NCBI RefSeq assembly: GCF_007672725.1
Contig: NZ_VDTC01000009.1
Coordinates: 88,588 to 152,587, forward strand
Direction of reading: 5' to 3'
DNA length: 64,000 bases
From: Corynebacterium aurimucosum ATCC 700975
Lineage (GTDB): Bacteria; Actinomycetota; Actinomycetes; Mycobacteriales; Mycobacteriaceae
Below, one piece after another: positions 53,301 through 62,711 of the stretch. Under the pieces are notes generated by a model. That model had not been told where the DNA came from. It saw only the letters and a list, made by a program, of their open reading frames with translations, and did not search any database. The first letter of the stretch is position 1. Each line of letters begins with the position of its first letter. The position numbers and the translations under genes were made by a program.

Positions 53301-53557
53301 TGCGTTCCTTCCAAACGGGAGGAAAGCTCTGCATCAAGACCGTGGGCCAACCCCACGAAGCGGTCAAGCTCTTCCAATTGCGTCCTCCGAGCTTCTTCGC
53401 TGGCCCGCCGGGCGTCCTCCCATTGGGCGCCGAGGAGGGCAAGGGCGCGGGCGGTGCGGGGAGGATCCTGCAAGGTAGGTAGCGTGGCGGGGCAGGCATG
53501 GCCGAAGAGGTAGCGGATCTGCTCGCGGGCAGCCCGGTCAATGTCGAGGTGGTTCAT
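53297..53557 (-). CDS. Small hypothetical partner of DUF1023 hydrolase
   Basis: 86 residues, starting MNHLDIDRAAREQIRYLFGH, largely alpha-helical and rich in A, R and E, with one Cys (HACPATL) and no membrane segment. It ends in the ATGA overlap that starts the hydrolase, so the two are coupled. I recognise no family; possibly a short helical partner, as WXG100-like proteins often precede DUF1023 genes, but it has no WXG motif. Confidence 0.6.
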   Translation of the reverse strand: MNHLDIDRAAREQIRYLFGHACPATLPTLQDPPRTARALALLGAQWEDARRASEEARRTQLEELDRFVGLAHGLDAELSSRLEGTQ

Positions 53558-53658
53558 AGCATCGAGACTGCGCCAGCTCTCCTATTGCCGTAAAGGGCGG
53601 CCGTCGCGATCCGCGAAATCTGTGGATAACTAGTCCGGGCTCGTCTACCGTGGGCCGC

Positions 53659-54468
53659 ATGAAGGTAGCAGCAGTTCAATTGACCAGTACCGGAGACGTT
53701 GAGGACAACCTCGCCGCAGCCCTCGACAAGATTCGGGAAGCCGCGGACAACGGCGCGCAACTTATCGTCCTGCCGGAAGCTACCACCCAGAGCTTTGATT
53801 CCGGGCGCCTCGATACGCACGCGGAGGGTCTCGATGGCCCCACCGCCACCGCCGTGCGCGCGCTGGCAGAAGAGCTCGGCGTGTACGTGGTGCTGGGAAT
53901 GTTCGCCCCGGCGGATACCGTCCAACGGGGAGAGAAGACCATTAACCGCGTGGCCAACGTCGCGCTCATCGCGGGCCCCGGAGTGCTCGGCGGCTACGAA
54001 AAGATCCACACTTACGACGCCTTCAAGTACAAGGAATCCGATACCGTCCGGCCCGGTGAGTCACTTGTTGTCTTCGACGCCGGGGAGCTCACCGTGGGTG
54101 TCGCCACTTGCTATGACATCCGCTTCCCCGAGCAGTTCAAGGAGCTAGCCCGCCAGGGTGCCCAGATCATCGTCGTGCCCACCAGCTGGGCGGATGGCCC
54201 TGGCAAGCTGGAGCAGTGGCGCCTGCTCAGCGCGGCGCGCGCGCTCGATTCCACGACGTATATCTTGGCTGCGGGTCAGGCTCGCCCCGGTGGGGAGGCG
54301 AAGGCGGGGGAGGCCTCCGGGCCCACTGGCATCGGGCACTCCGTCCTCGTGGCGCCGGATGGCACGCGCCTCGCCGAGGCTGGTTATGAGCCGGAGATCC
54401 TCTACGGCGAGGTGGACCCAGACACCGTGACGAAGGTTCGTGAGTCCCTCCCTGTTTTGCACGCCTAA
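53659..54468 (+). CDS. Carbon-nitrogen hydrolase (nitrilase superfamily)
   Basis: 269 residues from ATG 53659. The Glu-Lys-Cys catalytic set is visible: E about 39 in LPEATTQSF, K in GYEKIHTYDAF, C in VATCYDIRFPEQF. The layout is like amidase-type branches such as Nit2 and NLP family enzymes that hydrolyse small amides (deaminated glutathione or omega-amides). The start region VAAVQLTSTGDVEDN is typical. Cytosolic. Substrate not determinable. Its 3' end faces the flavohemoprotein gene across a perfect hairpin. Confidence 0.88.
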   Translation: MKVAAVQLTSTGDVEDNLAAALDKIREAADNGAQLIVLPEATTQSFDSGRLDTHAEGLDGPTATAVRALAEELGVYVVLGMFAPADTVQRGEKTINRVANVALIAGPGVLGGYEKIHTYDAFKYKESDTVRPGESLVVFDAGELTVGVATCYDIRFPEQFKELARQGAQIIVVPTSWADGPGKLEQWRLLSAARALDSTTYILAAGQARPGGEAKAGEASGPTGIGHSVLVAPDGTRLAEAGYEPEILYGEVDPDTVTKVRESLPVLHA

Positions 54469-54481
54469 CCGACGTTTGCAC

Positions 54482-54506
54482 GCATAGGCGCTCTGAGCGC
54501 CTATGC
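54482..54506. terminator. Perfect 11-bp hairpin between convergent genes
   Basis: GCATAGGCGCT (54482-54492), loop CTG, AGCGCCTATGC (54496-54506). The stop codon of the minus-strand gene lies in the right arm. No T run, but it is likely a bidirectional terminator. Confidence 0.65.
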
Positions 54507-55700
54507 CCACTGGGACTTCTTCCATGCCGCCCAGGCCTCCCAGTCATCGCCCCACCCGTCAAGCTCCGCGGCGGAGGCCGCCCACTCGTGGCCACGCTGC
54601 CAGCTATCCGTGGTGATTGCCTCCTCCGAAACGCCACCGTCGAGCAGCGCCGCGCGCGCTAGTTCGATGCGATCGGCAGGACCGATGAGCACGAAGCGGC
54701 GGTCCGTTCCCGCCGCGAGCACCGGTTCCATCGGTTCATTGGCCACCACTGGGTTGAACCCGGCGGCCAGCGGCCGTGCTCCGAGCAGCCAGGGATCCTG
54801 CGAATCCCGAACGATGTGCCGCAGAGTGAGCTCCGGAACCAGGGCCTGCAGGTTGGCCTGAAACTCCGTTTCATAGTGCTCGCCCGGCGAGGGGGCCACG
54901 GCATAGACCTCGAGCCCGGAGGGGAGGGTGCTCCCCAGGGCGTCGAGAAGCAGCGCCCGGGCGCCTGCCCACCCGGTGCCGAAGGAAATGAGAGTGGTCT
55001 CGGAATCGAGCTGCGGTGGCTCACCGGCGGGCATGCCCAGCGTCCACCAATCGCCCGGCTGGGCCTTCGCCAGCATGGAGGAGGCCTCACCTGCCAGCGC
55101 GAGGTGGAATGTCAGCTGCCCTGAATCATCGGACGGCGCAGCCGGGGTCAGGGGGCGCCAGGTACCGGGCGTGAGCTGCGAGGTCACCGGTACGTGCTGG
55201 CCCGCGCGGTAGTCCAGCGCCATGCCGGATTCCAGCCGGACCACAGCGGTGTTCCGGTTAGGCTTGTCCACCGCCACGACCTGGGCGCTGTGAGCAGGGG
55301 GAGTGCCGGCGGCATCCGCCTCCTGGGCGGCGCTGCGCATGATTGAACACACGCTGGAAATGGTGCGCGTGGCCACGTCGTGCTGGTGCGGCGTCAGCCC
55401 CAGCACCGTAAGCCCCTGCACCAGGGAAGCCTCGAATTTGGGATACACCTCAGGGGGGAAACCGTGGCGGCGATGATCACGCCCCATCTGCGCTAGGCGC
55501 TTGGCGACGTCCCCCCGAACCCCACCGTCCTCCACATTCTCCAGCACCCACGCCAGCGCGGGGGCCAGTGAGGGGTGCGTGTCCTTCATCGACAGGGCAA
55601 AGACTTGGCGGGATTCGGCCACGGTGGCAAAAAAGTGCCTGTGTACTGCATCGCGATAGTCCTCGGCATGGTTGCGCAGGTGCTCACCCAGTTCCCTCAT
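54501..55700 (-). CDS. Flavohemoprotein-like globin with FAD/NAD reductase
   Basis: 399 residues from ATG 55700, the usual length for Hmp (nitric oxide dioxygenase); a longer open frame runs on to 57221 but that part is antisense to gltS and not coding. Globin domain about 1-130: proximal His76 in QMGRDHRRHGFPPEVY. FNR-like part: FAD segment YRAGQHVPV, then WRPLTPA, where the usual RxY(S/T) has Leu at the Tyr position. NAD-binding GTGWAGARALLLDAL and the C-terminal strand RFVLIGPADRIELA follow. If active it would detoxify NO. The reductase looks less standard than in typical Hmp. Confidence 0.8.
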   Translation of the reverse strand: MRELGEHLRNHAEDYRDAVHRHFFATVAESRQVFALSMKDTHPSLAPALAWVLENVEDGGVRGDVAKRLAQMGRDHRRHGFPPEVYPKFEASLVQGLTVLGLTPHQHDVATRTISSVCSIMRSAAQEADAAGTPPAHSAQVVAVDKPNRNTAVVRLESGMALDYRAGQHVPVTSQLTPGTWRPLTPAAPSDDSGQLTFHLALAGEASSMLAKAQPGDWWTLGMPAGEPPQLDSETTLISFGTGWAGARALLLDALGSTLPSGLEVYAVAPSPGEHYETEFQANLQALVPELTLRHIVRDSQDPWLLGARPLAAGFNPVVANEPMEPVLAAGTDRRFVLIGPADRIELARAALLDGGVSEEAITTDSWQRGHEWAASAAELDGWGDDWEAWAAWKKSQWA

Positions 55701-55868
55701 GCCCGCCCATCCTAGCGCCTGGGGGTAGCGCCAAAACCCCCTAGGGTTATACGTCAGGGGTGGCAAAGCGGGGAGGGAGTTGTAGTGTAATCTACGGTTC
55801 ATTTCCCGAAAGTGGGTGAGTCTCGTCTCAAGGATGCCGCGATGCGCGGCATGGAAGGAAGATCTCGC

Positions 55869-57239
55869 ATGGAAGATTTCTCTGCGTACACAATCATGAC
55901 CGACGTGGGCTGGATTTCCTTGCTCATGGTTATCGGCAACGTTTTGCGCCACCAGATCAAGTTCGTATTCCAGGACTTGCTGCTGCCTGCCCCCATCACC
56001 GCGGGCCTGCTCGGCTTGATCTTGGGGCCCAATGTCTTGGGCTGGATCGGTTTTTCTGAGAACCTCGGTGATTACACCTCGCTGCTCATCGCCGTGGTCT
56101 TTGCTTCTATGGCCTTCTCCATGGAGATGGGCGGCAACATGGGCAAGGGCGCTCGCAACATGTGGGGCTATTCCACCATGATGTTCACCGGCCAGTGGGG
56201 CCTGTTCATCATACTTGGCCTCTTGCTGTTTAAGCCTACTTTCGACACGCCCGACTGGTTCGGCATGATGCTGCCCGTTGGCTTTACCGGCGGTTTCGGT
56301 ACCGCCGCGGCCGTCGGCGGTGCCCTGGAGGGCGTGGGCGCTGAGGCAGCCTCCTCGCTGGGCTTTACCTCCGCTACCGTGGGTACCTTGGCCGCCATCG
56401 TCGGCGGCATCATTGCGGGTAACTGGGGCATCCGCAAGGGCAAGGTTTCGCACGTTCCGAAGCAGCTCCCAGAGGAGCTGCGCCGCGGTTACATCTCGCG
56501 CCTGGAGGATCGCCCCTCGCTGGGCCGTGCGACGACGAACCCCTCCGCCATCGAGCCCATCACCCTCCACGTTGGCTTCATCGCCCTGACCGTGATGACC
56601 GCCTACGGCATTAACAAGGGCATCGCCTCCATCTGGGAGAACGTCTCCATCCCGTTGTTTGCCATGTCCATGGTCGTGGGCCTGCTCTTCCGCGCCGTGA
56701 TGAACATGGTGGGTGCTAAGGACTACCTGGATAAGGACACGGTGAGCTCGGTCTCCGGTGCGGCGACTGACTACCTCATTGCCTTTGGTGTGGCGGCCAT
56801 CGTGCCGGCAGCTGTCGCGGCCTACTGGCAGGCCCTCCTGCTGCTCTTCGTCCTGGGCACCATCTACTGCATCTTCTTCCTGATGTGGTTCCCCGCCGAG
56901 TTCTTCGGTGAGCGCTGGATTGAGCGCGGCATCTTCGGCTGGGGCTGGGCCACGGCCACCGTGGCTACCGGCATTGCGATCCTCAAGATCGTGGACCCCA
57001 AGCTCAAGTCCGGCACGCTGTCGGAGTACGGCATGGCCTACATCGGCTTTGGCCCCTTCGAGATTTCCTGGACCATCATCGCGCCGCTGTCCGTTATGTA
57101 CGGCTTCACCGCTGGCTTTGGCTGGATCTCCCTGGGCATCGCGGTGGTCATCTACCTCGTGTTCAAGTTCACCGGAATGATGCCGCCGCGCGGCACCATC
57201 TTCAAGGAAGGCATCGGGCACGTCGGCTCATCGAAGTAG
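55869..57239 (+). CDS. gltS: Sodium/glutamate symporter (GltS family)
   Basis: 456 residues from ATG 55869, chosen for the AGGAAG 8 bases upstream; two earlier in-frame starts are weaker. About ten to eleven membrane helices with the GltS motifs LLLPAPITAGLLGLILGP, GFTGGFGTAAAVGGALE (re-entrant glycine loop; the usual GGHG is GGFG here) and a symmetric second half. Imports glutamate with Na+. Followed by a strong terminator. Confidence 0.85.
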   Translation: MEDFSAYTIMTDVGWISLLMVIGNVLRHQIKFVFQDLLLPAPITAGLLGLILGPNVLGWIGFSENLGDYTSLLIAVVFASMAFSMEMGGNMGKGARNMWGYSTMMFTGQWGLFIILGLLLFKPTFDTPDWFGMMLPVGFTGGFGTAAAVGGALEGVGAEAASSLGFTSATVGTLAAIVGGIIAGNWGIRKGKVSHVPKQLPEELRRGYISRLEDRPSLGRATTNPSAIEPITLHVGFIALTVMTAYGINKGIASIWENVSIPLFAMSMVVGLLFRAVMNMVGAKDYLDKDTVSSVSGAATDYLIAFGVAAIVPAAVAAYWQALLLLFVLGTIYCIFFLMWFPAEFFGERWIERGIFGWGWATATVATGIAILKIVDPKLKSGTLSEYGMAYIGFGPFEISWTIIAPLSVMYGFTAGFGWISLGIAVVIYLVFKFTGMMPPRGTIFKEGIGHVGSSK

Positions 57240-57259
57240 ACGCCAAACCCTTCGCACGC

Positions 57260-57295
57260 AATCCCCCAGGTCGTGGCCTGGGGGATTGTTTTATT
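57260..57295 (+). terminator. Intrinsic terminator after gltS
   Basis: AATCCCCCAGG (57260-57270), loop TCGTGG, CCTGGGGGATT (57277-57287), then GTTTTATT. Confidence 0.93.
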
Positions 57296-57442
57296 GGTAA
57301 GGGTGTGACTTGACTGAAGGAGAGCTTGTTGAACACATTGCTCTTTAACTGAAGATAGGGGTAAAATTAAGGAGTTATTAGCGTGGCGCTCGCCCAGTGT
57401 CTACCTTTCTTCCTCTATGTGAGCGCAAACTTAGGAAGCCGT

Positions 57443-58837
57443 ATGCATTTTCTTTATGAAGACTCACTTCGTGAGCGTGTACTCGAGTCTGCGCTTCATA
57501 TCGGAGCTGCGGAGGGAGATGAGGCCATCTCCGTCGAATCCGTGGCCAAGCTGGCGGAGCTTAGTGCTGCTCAGGTGCTTGCGGAGTTTCCTGACCGCGA
57601 GGCCATCGTGCGGGCGATCCCCGAATATGTGGCTGACCGCAAGGTCAAGTTTCTTGAGGAAACGCTCGATGCGGCCCCAGGCTACGCCGATCTTTTTACC
57701 AAACTGACAACTTTTACTGAGGCCTATTACGAGTACGCCGAGCGTGAGCCGGAGCTGTTTCGCTACCTCTTTGAAAAGAAGGCCTATGTCTTCGAGGACG
57801 AATGGCAGGCTCTCTTGCAGGGCAATTTGTCCTATAACCGGACCTTGGACCTGATCTATGAAACCATCGCGCTCATCGCGACGGAGGAAAAGATCCAGGT
57901 TGGAAGCGATGTGTGTTTCGAATCGGTGGCAAAGCTCAGCGTTGCTACCTTGGCCACTGTTCATGGCATGGCACACCTCAGTGTTCTCGGCGTACTGCGG
58001 CACCAACACTCGGTGGTGCGGCGCTTCAACCTGCGCGAGGTATGCAAGGCGCTCATCGGAACGCTGTTCAAGGCGGCGGAGTCGCTAGAAATGTCGAGCC
58101 TGCGTGATCCTATGCAGGATTACCGTGCGATGCTCGCCGGCTTTGTTCCGGACCGCGATCCAGCTCTCGATATCTCTGCGATTGAGGATTTACAGAAGCT
58201 TCCTGCGGAACGCGCGCGCATGGCCGTCATGGAACGCGCTATCCAGCTGGCGGCGCGCGACGGGCTGAAGGCAGTGACCATCGAGAACGTGGCCGAGTAC
58301 TTCGAGGTCTCCGATGTGTTCATTGCTTCGTTGGTGGACAATGACTTCGTGCTGCGTGAATCCGTGGATCAGGAAACCGACTGTGAGCTGGAAGCCCGCA
58401 GCCTCTACCTCCTAGAGCAGCTGCCGGAGGATGCATCGGCCGTCGACAAGCTCCTGTGCGTAGCGGTGGCCTACTTCGATTACGCGGTGACCTACCCCGA
58501 ACGTTATAGCGCCTGCATCGCCGCTGCCTCTGGGTCCGTGGTGCCGCTGAGTGCGGATGGCGAGGAACAGACCAAGATGGGTGTGTCCTTCGCATTGTTG
58601 ATGCGTTTTGCCCGCGAAGCGCTGCGGGAGGCCGGGTACGAACCGGAGGATCGCCTGGTTTATATCAAGAACTTCACCCTGTGGGCCGGTGCTGACGGCA
58701 TGTGCCACCTAGCTTCTATGGGTGAGTTCCGTGGTATCGACCTCGAGGAAAAGTGGTCCATCTATTACTTTGTGACGGGCGTGGTCCTAGCGACCTTTGC
58801 CTACGATCTTCCCGGCAAGCAGCCGCAGACTATCTAG
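57443..58837 (+). CDS. Tandem (fused) double TetR-family regulator
   Basis: 464 residues from ATG 57443 (MHFLYEDSLRERV, with AGGAAG 5 bases before). A GTG at 57383 with its own AAGGAG would add 20 hydrophobic residues and is the alternative. Two complete TetR units lie in series. The first has a helix-turn-helix at about 10-55 (ISVESVAKLAELSAAQVLAE) and a ligand-type domain to about 225 (FESVAKLSVATLATVHGMAH resembles a WHG-type C-terminal domain). The second has a helix-turn-helix at about 270-315 (VTIENVAEYFEVSDVFIASL) and a matching C-terminal domain (LWAGADGMCHLASMGEFRG). TetR proteins are normally dimers of single units of about 200 residues; this one may bind DNA as a built-in dimer. 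Target unknown; no gene is divergent from it. Confidence 0.8.
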   Translation: MHFLYEDSLRERVLESALHIGAAEGDEAISVESVAKLAELSAAQVLAEFPDREAIVRAIPEYVADRKVKFLEETLDAAPGYADLFTKLTTFTEAYYEYAEREPELFRYLFEKKAYVFEDEWQALLQGNLSYNRTLDLIYETIALIATEEKIQVGSDVCFESVAKLSVATLATVHGMAHLSVLGVLRHQHSVVRRFNLREVCKALIGTLFKAAESLEMSSLRDPMQDYRAMLAGFVPDRDPALDISAIEDLQKLPAERARMAVMERAIQLAARDGLKAVTIENVAEYFEVSDVFIASLVDNDFVLRESVDQETDCELEARSLYLLEQLPEDASAVDKLLCVAVAYFDYAVTYPERYSACIAAASGSVVPLSADGEEQTKMGVSFALLMRFAREALREAGYEPEDRLVYIKNFTLWAGADGMCHLASMGEFRGIDLEEKWSIYYFVTGVVLATFAYDLPGKQPQTI

Positions 58838-58869
58838 CCCGTTTAATCGTAGATAAACGTAGATAAACA

Positions 58870-58920
58870 CCGGCTCTTCCGTTCTGCTGAATCCAGCAGG
58901 GCAGAGGGGTCGGTTTTCTT
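58870..58920 (+). terminator. Terminator after the double TetR gene
   Basis: An imperfect long stem: CTGCTG (58884-58889) pairs with CAGCAG (58894-58899), extended by CCG/CGG at the base, then TTTTCTT. Confidence 0.75.
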
Positions 58921-59040
58921 GTGCCCACGGCGTGCCAGGATAGGCGGCGTGTCAGTAAAGGCACGCCATATCAGCGGAAAAGGGAAACTTGAGTGTGAGC
59001 CGATCAACCTGGCGTAGACATGGAAATTTAAAAAAGTTCT
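58921..59040. other. Intergenic stretch before clpB, left part
   Basis: Together with the flanking terminator and operator it makes up the 313-base gap 58838-59150. I see no gene or further clear signal here. Confidence 0.5.
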
Positions 59041-59063
59041 AGTTGAGTGGAACAGACTCAAGT
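59041..59063 (+). promoter_or_regulatory. HspR operator (HAIR) upstream of clpB
   Basis: TTGAGT (59043-59048), 7 bases, ACTCAA (59056-59061): the cores are a perfect inverted repeat with the standard 7-base spacing. The best HAIR in the window. It covers the GGAA of the SigH-like promoter. Confidence 0.9.
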
Positions 59064-59074
59064 TCTGTGGCGTT
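59049..59074 (+). promoter_or_regulatory. SigH-like promoter of clpB
   Basis: GGAA (59049-59052), 19 bases, GTT (59072-59074); same boxes and gap as before dnaK. 76 bases before the clpB ATG. Confidence 0.65.
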
Positions 59075-59150
59075 ATAGACAGTGAAGCTTCCTTCGCCAC
59101 TGTTGTTGCGGGAAGGTTTGGACAAACAGTAGAAACGGAGAAACACAACA

Positions 59151-61712
59151 ATGAGTTCTTTTAACCCCACCACTAAAACTCAGGAGGCCCTGCAGCAAGC
59201 GCTGCAGACGGCCTCCGCCAACGGTAACCCGGACATCCGCCCGGCACACCTTTTAGCAGCCATCCTCGCGCAGCAGGACGGCATCGCCGCCCCGGTGCTC
59301 AAAGCCACCGGCGTGGATCCGGAGACGGTGCTGAAGGAGGCGCGCCAGCTTATCGACGCCTTCCCAAAGGCCGAGGGCGCCAACATGGCGAACCCGAACT
59401 TTAACCGCGACGCCCTCAACGTCTTGACCCGCGCTCAGGAGCTGGCGGGCGAGCTCGGTGATGAGTTCGTCTCCACCGAGGTTCTGCTCGCCGCTATTGC
59501 GGGCTCCAAGTCGGATGCCGCCGAGCTGCTGACCTCCCGCGGTGCCACCTATGACGCACTCAAGGGCGCTTTCCCCTCCGTGCGCGGCGCGGCCAAGGTG
59601 ACCTCGGAGAACCCCGAGGAGCAGTTCCAGGCACTGGAGAAGTACGCCACTGACTTAACCGCCCGCGCCCGCGAGGGCAAGATTGACCCGGTCATCGGCC
59701 GCGATCAGGAGATCCGCCGCGTGGTCCAGGTTCTTAGCCGCCGCACGAAGAATAACCCGGTGCTCATCGGTGAGCCCGGCGTGGGTAAGACCGCCATCGT
59801 GGAGGGCCTGGCCCGCCGCATCGTGGCGGGTGACGTCCCGGAATCCCTCAAGGGAAAGACCCTGCTGAGCTTGGACCTCGGCTCCATGGTCGCCGGCGCG
59901 AAGTACCGCGGCGAGTTCGAGGAGCGCCTCAAGGCCGTGCTCGATGAGATTAAGGCTTCCGATGGGCAGATCATCACCTTCATCGATGAGCTGCACACCA
60001 TTGTCGGCGCCGGTGCCACCGGTGAAGGCTCCATGGATGCCGGCAACATGATTAAGCCCATGCTGGCCCGCGGCGAGCTCCGCCTGGTCGGTGCTACCAC
60101 TCTCGACGAGTACCGCAAGTACATCGAGAAGGACGCCGCCCTGGAGCGCCGCTTCCAGCAGGTCTACGCCGCTGAGCCTTCCGTGGAGGACACCATCGGT
60201 ATCCTCCGTGGACTCAAGGAGCGCTACGAGGTGCACCACGGCGTGCGCATCCAGGACTCAGCCCTGGTCTCTGCCGCGGAGCTCTCGCACCGCTACATCA
60301 CCAACCGCTTCCTGCCGGATAAGGCCATCGACTTGGTCGATGAGGCCGGCTCTCGCCTGCGCATGGAGATTGACTCCTCCCCGCAGGAGATCGATGAGCT
60401 GGAGCGCATCGTCCGCCGCCTCGAAATTGAGGAGCTGGCCCTAAAGAAGGAGTCGGACGCCGCTTCGAAGGACCGCCTGGCAGCCCTTCAGCAGGAGCTG
60501 GCCGATGAGCGCGAGAAGCTCGGCGAGCTCAAGGCCCGCTGGGCCAATGAGAAGAAGGCCATCGATGACGTGCAGACCATCAAGGAACAGCTGGAGGATC
60601 TGCGCCGCCAGGCCGAGATTGCGGAGCGCGATGGTGACCTAGCCCTGGCCTCCGAGATCAATTACGGCAAGATGCCACCGCTGGAGAAGGAGCTGGCTGC
60701 GGCCGAGGAGAAGGCGAAGCAGCAGCACAACACCATGCTCACTGAGGAGGTCACTCCGGATACCATCGCGGAGGTCGTCTCCGCTTGGACAGGCATCCCG
60801 GCCGGAAAGATGCTGCAGGGTGAGACCGAGAAGCTGCTCAACATGGAGTCCGTGTTGGGTGAGCGCGTGGTGGGCCAGAAGGAGGCCGTCACCGCGGTCT
60901 CCGACGCTGTGCGCCGCGCCCGCGCTGGTGTGGCTGACCCGAACCGCCCGACCGGTTCCTTCCTCTTCCTCGGCCCGACCGGCGTGGGTAAGACGGAGCT
61001 GGCGAAGGCTCTGGCGGACTTCCTCTTTGACGATGAATCCGCCATGGTCCGCATCGACATGTCCGAGTTCGGTGAGAAGCATTCCGTGGCCCGCCTCGTC
61101 GGTGCCCCTCCGGGATACGTTGGCTACGACGCCGGCGGCCAGCTCACCGAGGCGGTGCGACGCCGCCCCTACACGCTGGTGCTTTTCGACGAAGTCGAGA
61201 AGGCCCACCCGGACGTCTTCGACGTGCTGCTCCAGGTGCTCGATGAGGGCCGCCTGACCGATGGCCAGGGCCGTACCGTGGACTTCCGCAACACGGTCAT
61301 CATCCTGACCTCGAACCTGGGTGCCGGCGGCACCAAGGAAGAGGTCATGGAGGCGGTCAAGCGCAGCTTCAAGCCGGAGTTCATCAACCGTCTCGATGAT
61401 GTCGTGATGTTTGAGCCGCTGACTTCGGATTTGCTCACCGGCATCGTGGACATCCAGCTCAAGGGCTTGGCCGAGCGCCTGTCCGGCCGCCGCCTGACGC
61501 TGAACGTGTCCGACGCCGCCAAGCTGTGGCTGGCGGAGCGCGGCTACGACCCGGCCTACGGTGCCCGCCCGCTGCGCCGCCTGATCCAGCAGGCCATCGG
61601 CGACCAGCTGGCCAAGAAGCTCTTGGCCGGTGACATCGTGGACGGCGATACCGTGCACGTTGACGTCGCCGACGGCGGCGAGCACCTCGACCTAGCTGCC
61701 CGCACCGCCTAA
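59151..61712 (+). CDS. clpB: ATP-dependent disaggregase ClpB
   Basis: 853 residues, full length. A hexameric unfoldase that, with DnaK/DnaJ/GrpE, recovers aggregated proteins after heat. N-terminal Clp repeat domain (about 1-140), first AAA with Walker A GEPGVGKT, the coiled M-domain insertion (about 405-525) that separates ClpB from ClpA/ClpC, second AAA with GPTGVGKT and Walker [12 protein letters not shown]. No Clp protease loop (IGF/L) seen. Its own HAIR and SigH-like promoter set it in the same regulon as dnaK. Confidence 0.97.
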   Translation: MSSFNPTTKTQEALQQALQTASANGNPDIRPAHLLAAILAQQDGIAAPVLKATGVDPETVLKEARQLIDAFPKAEGANMANPNFNRDALNVLTRAQELAGELGDEFVSTEVLLAAIAGSKSDAAELLTSRGATYDALKGAFPSVRGAAKVTSENPEEQFQALEKYATDLTARAREGKIDPVIGRDQEIRRVVQVLSRRTKNNPVLIGEPGVGKTAIVEGLARRIVAGDVPESLKGKTLLSLDLGSMVAGAKYRGEFEERLKAVLDEIKASDGQIITFIDELHTIVGAGATGEGSMDAGNMIKPMLARGELRLVGATTLDEYRKYIEKDAALERRFQQVYAAEPSVEDTIGILRGLKERYEVHHGVRIQDSALVSAAELSHRYITNRFLPDKAIDLVDEAGSRLRMEIDSSPQEIDELERIVRRLEIEELALKKESDAASKDRLAALQQELADEREKLGELKARWANEKKAIDDVQTIKEQLEDLRRQAEIAERDGDLALASEINYGKMPPLEKELAAAEEKAKQQHNTMLTEEVTPDTIAEVVSAWTGIPAGKMLQGETEKLLNMESVLGERVVGQKEAVTAVSDAVRRARAGVADPNRPTGSFLFLGPTGVGKTELAKALADFLFDDESAMVRIDMSEFGEKHSVARLVGAPPGYVGYDAGGQLTEAVRRRPYTLVLFDEVEKAHPDVFDVLLQVLDEGRLTDGQGRTVDFRNTVIILTSNLGAGGTKEEVMEAVKRSFKPEFINRLDDVVMFEPLTSDLLTGIVDIQLKGLAERLSGRRLTLNVSDAAKLWLAERGYDPAYGARPLRRLIQQAIGDQLAKKLLAGDIVDGDTVHVDVADGGEHLDLAARTA

Positions 61713-61726
61713 GGCGCCGCCTAAAC

Positions 61727-61751
61727 CGGTGAGCACGATAAGTGCTCACCG
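61727..61751. terminator. Perfect 10-bp hairpin after clpB
   Basis: CGGTGAGCAC (61727-61736), loop GATAA, GTGCTCACCG (61742-61751). There is no T run; a second GCTCACCGG copy at 61753-61761 allows an alternative fold. Confidence 0.5.
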
Positions 61752-61798
61752 CGCTCACCGGTCGCCAGCACCCGCTCATGCCCCTATGATCTGGGGGC

Positions 61799-62650
61799 AT
61801 GAGCATTTTGATCTCCCCTCACGAGCTGAGTGAGAAGATTTACCGCGGTGACAAGACGACCATCCTCGCTTCCCTCTGGGCCCCAGGGGAAGGCGAGGCC
61901 TTCAATCTTTTTTCTTCCCTTCACATTCCAACCGCCCAGTACGCGGACGCCGCGTCAGCCTTCGTGGGCCTGCCGGGCTCCAAGGTCGGACGCAACCCAC
62001 TCCCACAGACCGAGAAGATTCAAGAGTGGATCGATCACTGGGGCCTGCGTGAGGATAGCGAGGTCGTGGTCTACGACGAAGGCCGCGGCCTCTTCGCCGG
62101 CCGCGCGTGGTGGACGCTGCGCTGGGCGGGCATCCATAACGTCCGCATTCTCGACGGCGGCCTGTCCAACTGGCGCGCCCAGGCAATGCCCACGCTCACC
62201 GGCCCGGGCAACCTGGGCATGACCTCGAACCTTAAAGTGAAGCCGGGCTCGATGCCCACGGCCACCATCGATGAAGTCAAGGAACACAAGGGCCTGCTTC
62301 TCGACGTTCGCACGCGCAACCGCTTCGCCGGCCGCCGCGAAAACCTCGACTTGAAGGCCGGCCACATCCCGGGCGCGGTTAACCTGCCCGAGCGCCTCTT
62401 CCACACGCAGGACATCACCGTGTGGAAGTCCAAGGAAGAAATCCTGGAAATCCTTGATCAGCACGGCGTGACCAAGGAGAACGTGGACGGCGCCATCATC
62501 TACTCCGGTTCCGGCAACCACTCCGCGCTCACCATTGCCGTTCTGGAATACGTGGGCTTTACCGGCCTGCGCCACTTCGTCGGTGGCTGGTCGCAGTGGT
62601 CGGCCAACCCGAAGAATCCCGTGGAGCGCGGGGACCGCGAGCACGTCTAG
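61799..62650 (+). CDS. Tandem rhodanese-domain protein lacking the catalytic cysteine
   Basis: 283 residues with two rhodanese domains (about 1-135 and 150-275), the shape of thiosulfate or mercaptopyruvate sulfurtransferases. Motifs DGGLSNWRAQ, VRTRNRFAG and GHIPGAVNLPE are normal. The active-site loop, normally CGSGxxA, is S236-GSGNHSA: the sulfur-carrying Cys is Ser. The protein should not move sulfur by the usual persulfide route. Either it is a binding or regulatory form, or another residue serves. Isolated gene, 86 nt after clpB. Confidence 0.87.
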   Translation: MSILISPHELSEKIYRGDKTTILASLWAPGEGEAFNLFSSLHIPTAQYADAASAFVGLPGSKVGRNPLPQTEKIQEWIDHWGLREDSEVVVYDEGRGLFAGRAWWTLRWAGIHNVRILDGGLSNWRAQAMPTLTGPGNLGMTSNLKVKPGSMPTATIDEVKEHKGLLLDVRTRNRFAGRRENLDLKAGHIPGAVNLPERLFHTQDITVWKSKEEILEILDQHGVTKENVDGAIIYSGSGNHSALTIAVLEYVGFTGLRHFVGGWSQWSANPKNPVERGDREHV

Positions 62651-62711
62651 AATCCGCGCGTGACCAGCGTGCCAGCGCCTATCGGGAGCGCCGGGCGATT
62701 AGAGTCGGTCA

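Noticed and set aside
55701..57221. N-terminal extension of the minus-strand flavohemoprotein frame to 906 residues
   Set aside because: It is exactly antisense to the well-supported gltS gene and has a low-complexity His/Gly/Asp-rich composition typical of an antisense frame; the globin starts at 55700.
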